A DNA stretch of 64,000 nucleotides from Paulownia fortunei. Taxonomy: Eukaryota > Streptophyta > Magnoliopsida > Lamiales > Paulowniaceae. The notes under the pieces are model-generated. The model did not search any database. It was given only the letters and a program-made list of their open reading frames with translations, and was not told the DNA's origin. The position numbers and the translations under genes were made by a program. Where the stretch lies: assembly GCA_019321725.1 (NCBI GenBank), contig CM033108.1, forward strand, positions 11,922,060 to 11,986,059, read 5' to 3'. Of the stretch, positions 60,524 to 64,000 are shown piece by piece (the stretch's first letter is position 1; the number at the start of each line of letters is the position of its first letter).

Positions 60524-61560
60524 TATACTCCAACCGGCATGTACCTTGATGGACCCACCATAGAAAATTATACCCATCAGCTACAAATGGGTCTGCAAGA
60601 AGAAGATTGGAGTGCGTAAGGAGGTGATGACCTATAAGGCATAAATAGTAGTAACATTTATGCTTAAAATCAAAGTGTTGAATATCGAGAAAGCCTCTAA
60701 CCTGATGTGTTGCCAAAGTCTATTAGTATTTTGCTGGTCATATTTTTGTATTTTGAATACAAAGATATGGAAATAGATATGAAGACCGTCTTCCTCAATA
60801 AAGGTATTGAGAAGAAGATTGATATCAAGAAGTCTGAGGGAGGCCTTTTGTATCTCATCGATGTAAGCTAAAGGTTTACAAGCATCAAGAGTCTACTTAT
60901 GGACTCAAAATGGACTTCTTGAAGGTGGGATATTCGGTTTGTTAAGTTAATCAAATAGTTTGAGTTCTTTAGGAATGCGAATCAATCAGGTGTGCACAAA
61001 AGAGTTAGTGGGAGCATAGTAAAGCATTCTACTTATAGGGACAATGTGATAATGTTGTACTTAATTGAGACTTATCATCTTCTAAGTTTTCCATGAGGGG
61101 TTTGGGTAGGGTATCGTAGAAAATGGGGATTTAGATTTATAAAGATCTTAAAGGATGGTTGGACTATCCTAAATCTACGTACATAGATGTTAAAAGAGTT
61201 TATCATGGAGAAATCCAAGAGGAGATTCTTATATGTTAGTCCTAAATTTTCTTTTTCGAAGTCTATATCCCCAAAGAGTTTAGAAGAGAAGAGAAAAGAA
61301 TGACTCACATACTTTATGTATTGTAAGAAGCATAATGCAAGCAAATCTACATACAAGATATGATATCACAAATGCTCTGAGTGTTACAATCATATATTAA
61401 TCTATTTTATGCGACAAGTATTGAAAGTTGTAGAGAAGATCTTTTAGGTGCCTATGAAGTAAAGAAGATCTCTTCTTGGAGTACAATTATGGAGAATAGA
61501 AGTTGGAATGTTGGATCTAGCTTTTATTTTAAAGTAGATAACTTGAAGTCAAATTAGATC
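60524..61560 (+). pseudogene. Copia reverse transcriptase to RNase H fragment (old host element)
   Basis: It continues the pol interrupted at 44210: the counterpart of the tryptophan-rich start of reverse transcriptase (GTCTGCAAGAAGAAGATTGG), the GTGATGACCTATAAGGC block that matches MTYKA, then AAGACCGTCTTCCTC (the KTVFL region). Last comes a decayed RNase H lead-in near 61335-61450. It is much more eroded than the copy at 54765-58260, as expected of the older host. Confidence 0.75.
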
Positions 61561-61689
61561 CAATTTGAATAATTCAATTATTCAATTGAGTGATTTTAAC
61601 TTATTCACTAAAAATTAAAATCCTTAATTAATTAATTAATCAATATTAATTAATTAATTTCCAACCATTGAAAAATTCCAAAATAGAAA
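61561..61689. other. AT-rich spacer
   Basis: TTAATTAATTAAT-rich stretch, 61620-61660, between copia and Ty3 pol relics. Nothing else is seen in it. Confidence 0.5.
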
Positions 61690-61859
61690 TATCACTCTCC
61701 ATAAAATAATTGCGTATGCATCCAAGCAACTTAAAGATTATGAAAAGAATTACCCTACGCACGACTTAAAACTTGTTGTTGTAGTATTTGCGCTTAAAAT
61801 AACGAGGTACTATCTATATGCTTAATGGTGCGAGATCTATATAGATCACAAAAGCTTCA
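61690..61859 (+). pseudogene. Ty3 RNase H fragment, cut by the assembly gap
   Basis: The frame reads [20 protein letters not shown], then [19 protein letters not shown], a stop and WCEIYIDHKSF. This is the RNase H domain of chromovirus-type Ty3 pol (family wording AYASRQLK and YTDHKSL). The gap follows immediately, so the rest of the element cannot be judged. Confidence 0.85.
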
Positions 61860-61959
61860 NNNNNNNNNNNNNNNNNNNNNNNNNNNNNNNNNNNNNNNNN
61901 NNNNNNNNNNNNNNNNNNNNNNNNNNNNNNNNNNNNNNNNNNNNNNNNNNNNNNNNNNN
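61860..61959. other. Assembly gap, 100 N
   Basis: Exactly 100 N, the conventional placeholder for a join of unknown length. The sequences on either side need not be neighbours in the chromosome. Confidence 0.99.
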
Positions 61960-64000
61960 GGGCTTTAAATGGCTTCAAGAAAAAGAGATACAGAAATATT
62001 TACCGGAGCTTACTCTCAACTGATATACAAAGACTAACCAGAAACACTAATGGAAACTACAGTACTGATTGATGTAGACATAATGATGAGTATGGAACCA
62101 GAATGTGGTGTTGGTATCTTTATATAGGGGATTTAGAGGCGGTGCTACAGTTGAAAAAGACACGATCTTTGTATCAGCAACCAATGCTTGGCAGATGTGA
62201 TTTTTTTTATTTTTTTTGTTTTAATTTGCATGAGCATTTGCTAAGCATATTTAATCAGATTCCATGATAACTCTTATGTTTAAGAAAAATCATTTCGATT
62301 TTTGTTCAGCATATTTAATCAGATTCCATGATAACTCTGATGTTTAAGAGAAATCATTTCGAATTTTTGTTCAATATTACATCTCGTGTTGTGGTAAGAA
62401 AAAATATTTTATACACTTAATATATATGTATAAAACGCAATATGTTATGCAACATTAAATTAGAACAAAAAAATTTGAACTGCAAACAAGAGGTAGCAAT
62501 TTCAGCTTGTTATTTTCTATTTGGGAAGAACATTAGTGAGTGAAGATGAACTTTCGAAAAAATTACAAAATTAGCCCCGTAACTAGGGGTGTGGCAAAAA
62601 AGGTCATGTTCGATTTCAAAATGGCAATTTAAAAGAAATTCGCGCATTGAGAATCTTTTTTTTTTACCAAAAATTGAAAAAGTGCCCAAAAAATATCACG
62701 TACCTCCCATGCGACTCAAATAAATTAGAGATTTTGATGACAATACTGAAATTAGGCTACCTGGACCCAAAGTGTCTCATGTGGCGCCTACATGGCCACC
62801 TTATGAAGCTAAGTAGGATTAATAATTCCACATCAGCATAACATGGTATAATAAATTGCCATGTGGGCAACTTTTGGAGGGAAACCAGACCTGCCCCTCC
62901 ACGTGTCGAAGCTGAAAAAATTGGTAAAGGGTAAATGGTAAAATAAAAAACATGGCCATTCCCTCAAAACCCTAAATAGCAAGGCGGCCATTTTCTCCCC
63001 CAACCAAATCAAACCCTAAAACCCTAAAACTTTATGTTGAAATTCATTAATTAAGAATCTCCACATCTTGAAATAGACTAAATGGTGTTTGTTCGTAACA
63101 AAAAGCACTGGGATTTGTCTCCCCCTGTATACCATGAGTGTTTCTTCTAATTAAATTAGTTATATAGTTTAGAAGTAGTTTAATAAGTACTGTTAGGCTG
63201 TTCTGTTGTTGTTTGGTTGATTTTTAGTAAAAGCCCTAATTTTTAACTAGTGTGAATCATGGCTCATATATTAAAGTGAACTATTTTTTAATATTTTATA
63301 TTTTTTTATATTTTGTATTGTTTGTTTGTTGGGAAATATGTGGGGCTGTCAGGTCAGTTTGTTAATTGGTTTTTTGTTTGTAATTATAGATTCAAGAACT
63401 CATACTATTACTTTGATTTTGCATTATAGGGGTTACTTTCATAGATTATCTAATGCTACTATGGAATACGCTGGTGGAGGTAAGATTGTGTATGACTGAG
63501 TACCTACAAACATTATGAGTAGGAAAAAAATAAGATAATTCAGTGAGCAATTAGGAGTACAAGGGACTGAAAAATACTACATTATTGTTAATAGAGCATT
63601 TAAGTCCTTATGTGGTGATAATAATGTCAAATATCGGTGTATGAAGCATGTTTTGGTTAGGGAAATGCATATTTTTATAGGTCATGACTTTTCATTAATT
63701 CTTAGTCAACAAGATTAATCTAGGACTAAAATAAATAAACGTGCTGAACAAATTAATAGTGAGGAAGATGGTCGTGAGCTCAATGTGGGGGCTGTGGATG
63801 AGGTATATGCTGGTGAGCTCAATGTGGGGGTTGTGGGTGAGGTAGATATTGTAGAGCATTGTGCAAAGCTCCATGTAAGGGGTTTATGTGAGGGAGTTGA
63901 TGCTGAGCACATTGATTTGGGGCAGTATAGGGATGTTGGGGCAATATAGGTGTTCGTAAAATTATGAAAACCGCAAGTGCATGATGTCAAGTTTTAATAC
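61960..64000 (-). repeat. Inverted copy of 24869-26909
   Basis: Position x here pairs with 88869 minus x. In every stretch compared (62100, 62390, 62650-62840, 63220, 63715-63990) there was no substitution or indel. It contains, in reverse, the demethylase leader and TATA box (about 62120-62126), the 65-bp tandem duplication (62244-62372), the MULE terminus (62556-62579), the MULE transposase N-terminus (63390-63950, now on the plus strand) and the last 50 bp of the Athila-like LTR. Its frames at 62647-62841 and 63715-63990 duplicate those at 26028-26222 and 24879-25154. Confidence 0.95.

Overview
This is a stretch of flowering-plant nuclear genome. It is AT-rich, dominated by nested LTR retrotransposons of types known from plants, and carries one intron-rich host gene from the plant-only DEMETER/ROS1 family. 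I cannot name the species. No rRNA, tRNA or CRISPR locus was seen. Nearly all transposon reading frames are broken by stops and frameshifts. A run of 100 N (61860-61959) marks an assembly gap.

Left part (1-26313). A Mutator-like (MULE) transposon on the minus strand lies at about 4083-26313. Its left end is lost and its right terminal inverted repeat lies near 26290-26313. It was split by an Athila/Tat-like Ty3 element (5332-24918, 5-bp target duplication CCTAT on both sides). That element was itself split twice: a chromodomain-bearing Tekay/Del-type Ty3 element (5641-15637, minus) sits in its left LTR, and a solo LTR of a second Tekay-like family (18937-22065) sits in its internal region. 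At the left edge an LTR of that second family (945-3530) sits inside an LTR of the first family (1-944).

Middle (26314-33500). The only host gene recognised is a DEMETER/ROS1-like 5-methylcytosine DNA glycosylase, plus strand, about 20 exons, coding 27576-33028. Splice sites and the catalytic helix-hairpin-helix residues are kept. Two frameshifts, loss of the first two iron-sulfur cysteines and a poly-C tract in place of the rest of that exon mean it is a pseudogene or a badly sequenced allele. Its TATA box is about 430 bp from the MULE terminus, with a 65-bp tandem duplication between them.

Right part (33500-61859). This is a mosaic of retrotransposon relics: a short-LTR copia 5' end (33820-34715), a reversed copia gag-to-integrase fragment (34716-36450), a captured fragment of a plastid dicarboxylate transporter gene (36722-36899, minus), a Ty3 gag relic, and an old plus-strand copia body (38222-61560 in pieces). 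Into that body went a reversed copia LTR, an Athila-like solo LTR (42172-44078) and a copia complex of three LTRs and two internal regions (44211-60523). The first LTR of the complex carries another Tekay-like solo LTR (44884-47221).

Right edge (61860-64000). After the gap the sequence is the reverse complement of 24869-26909 (position x pairs with 88869 minus x; no difference in any stretch compared). It repeats the Athila LTR end, the MULE 5' part and the demethylase promoter. A scaffolding artefact is more likely than a recent inverted duplication, but the sequence alone does not decide.
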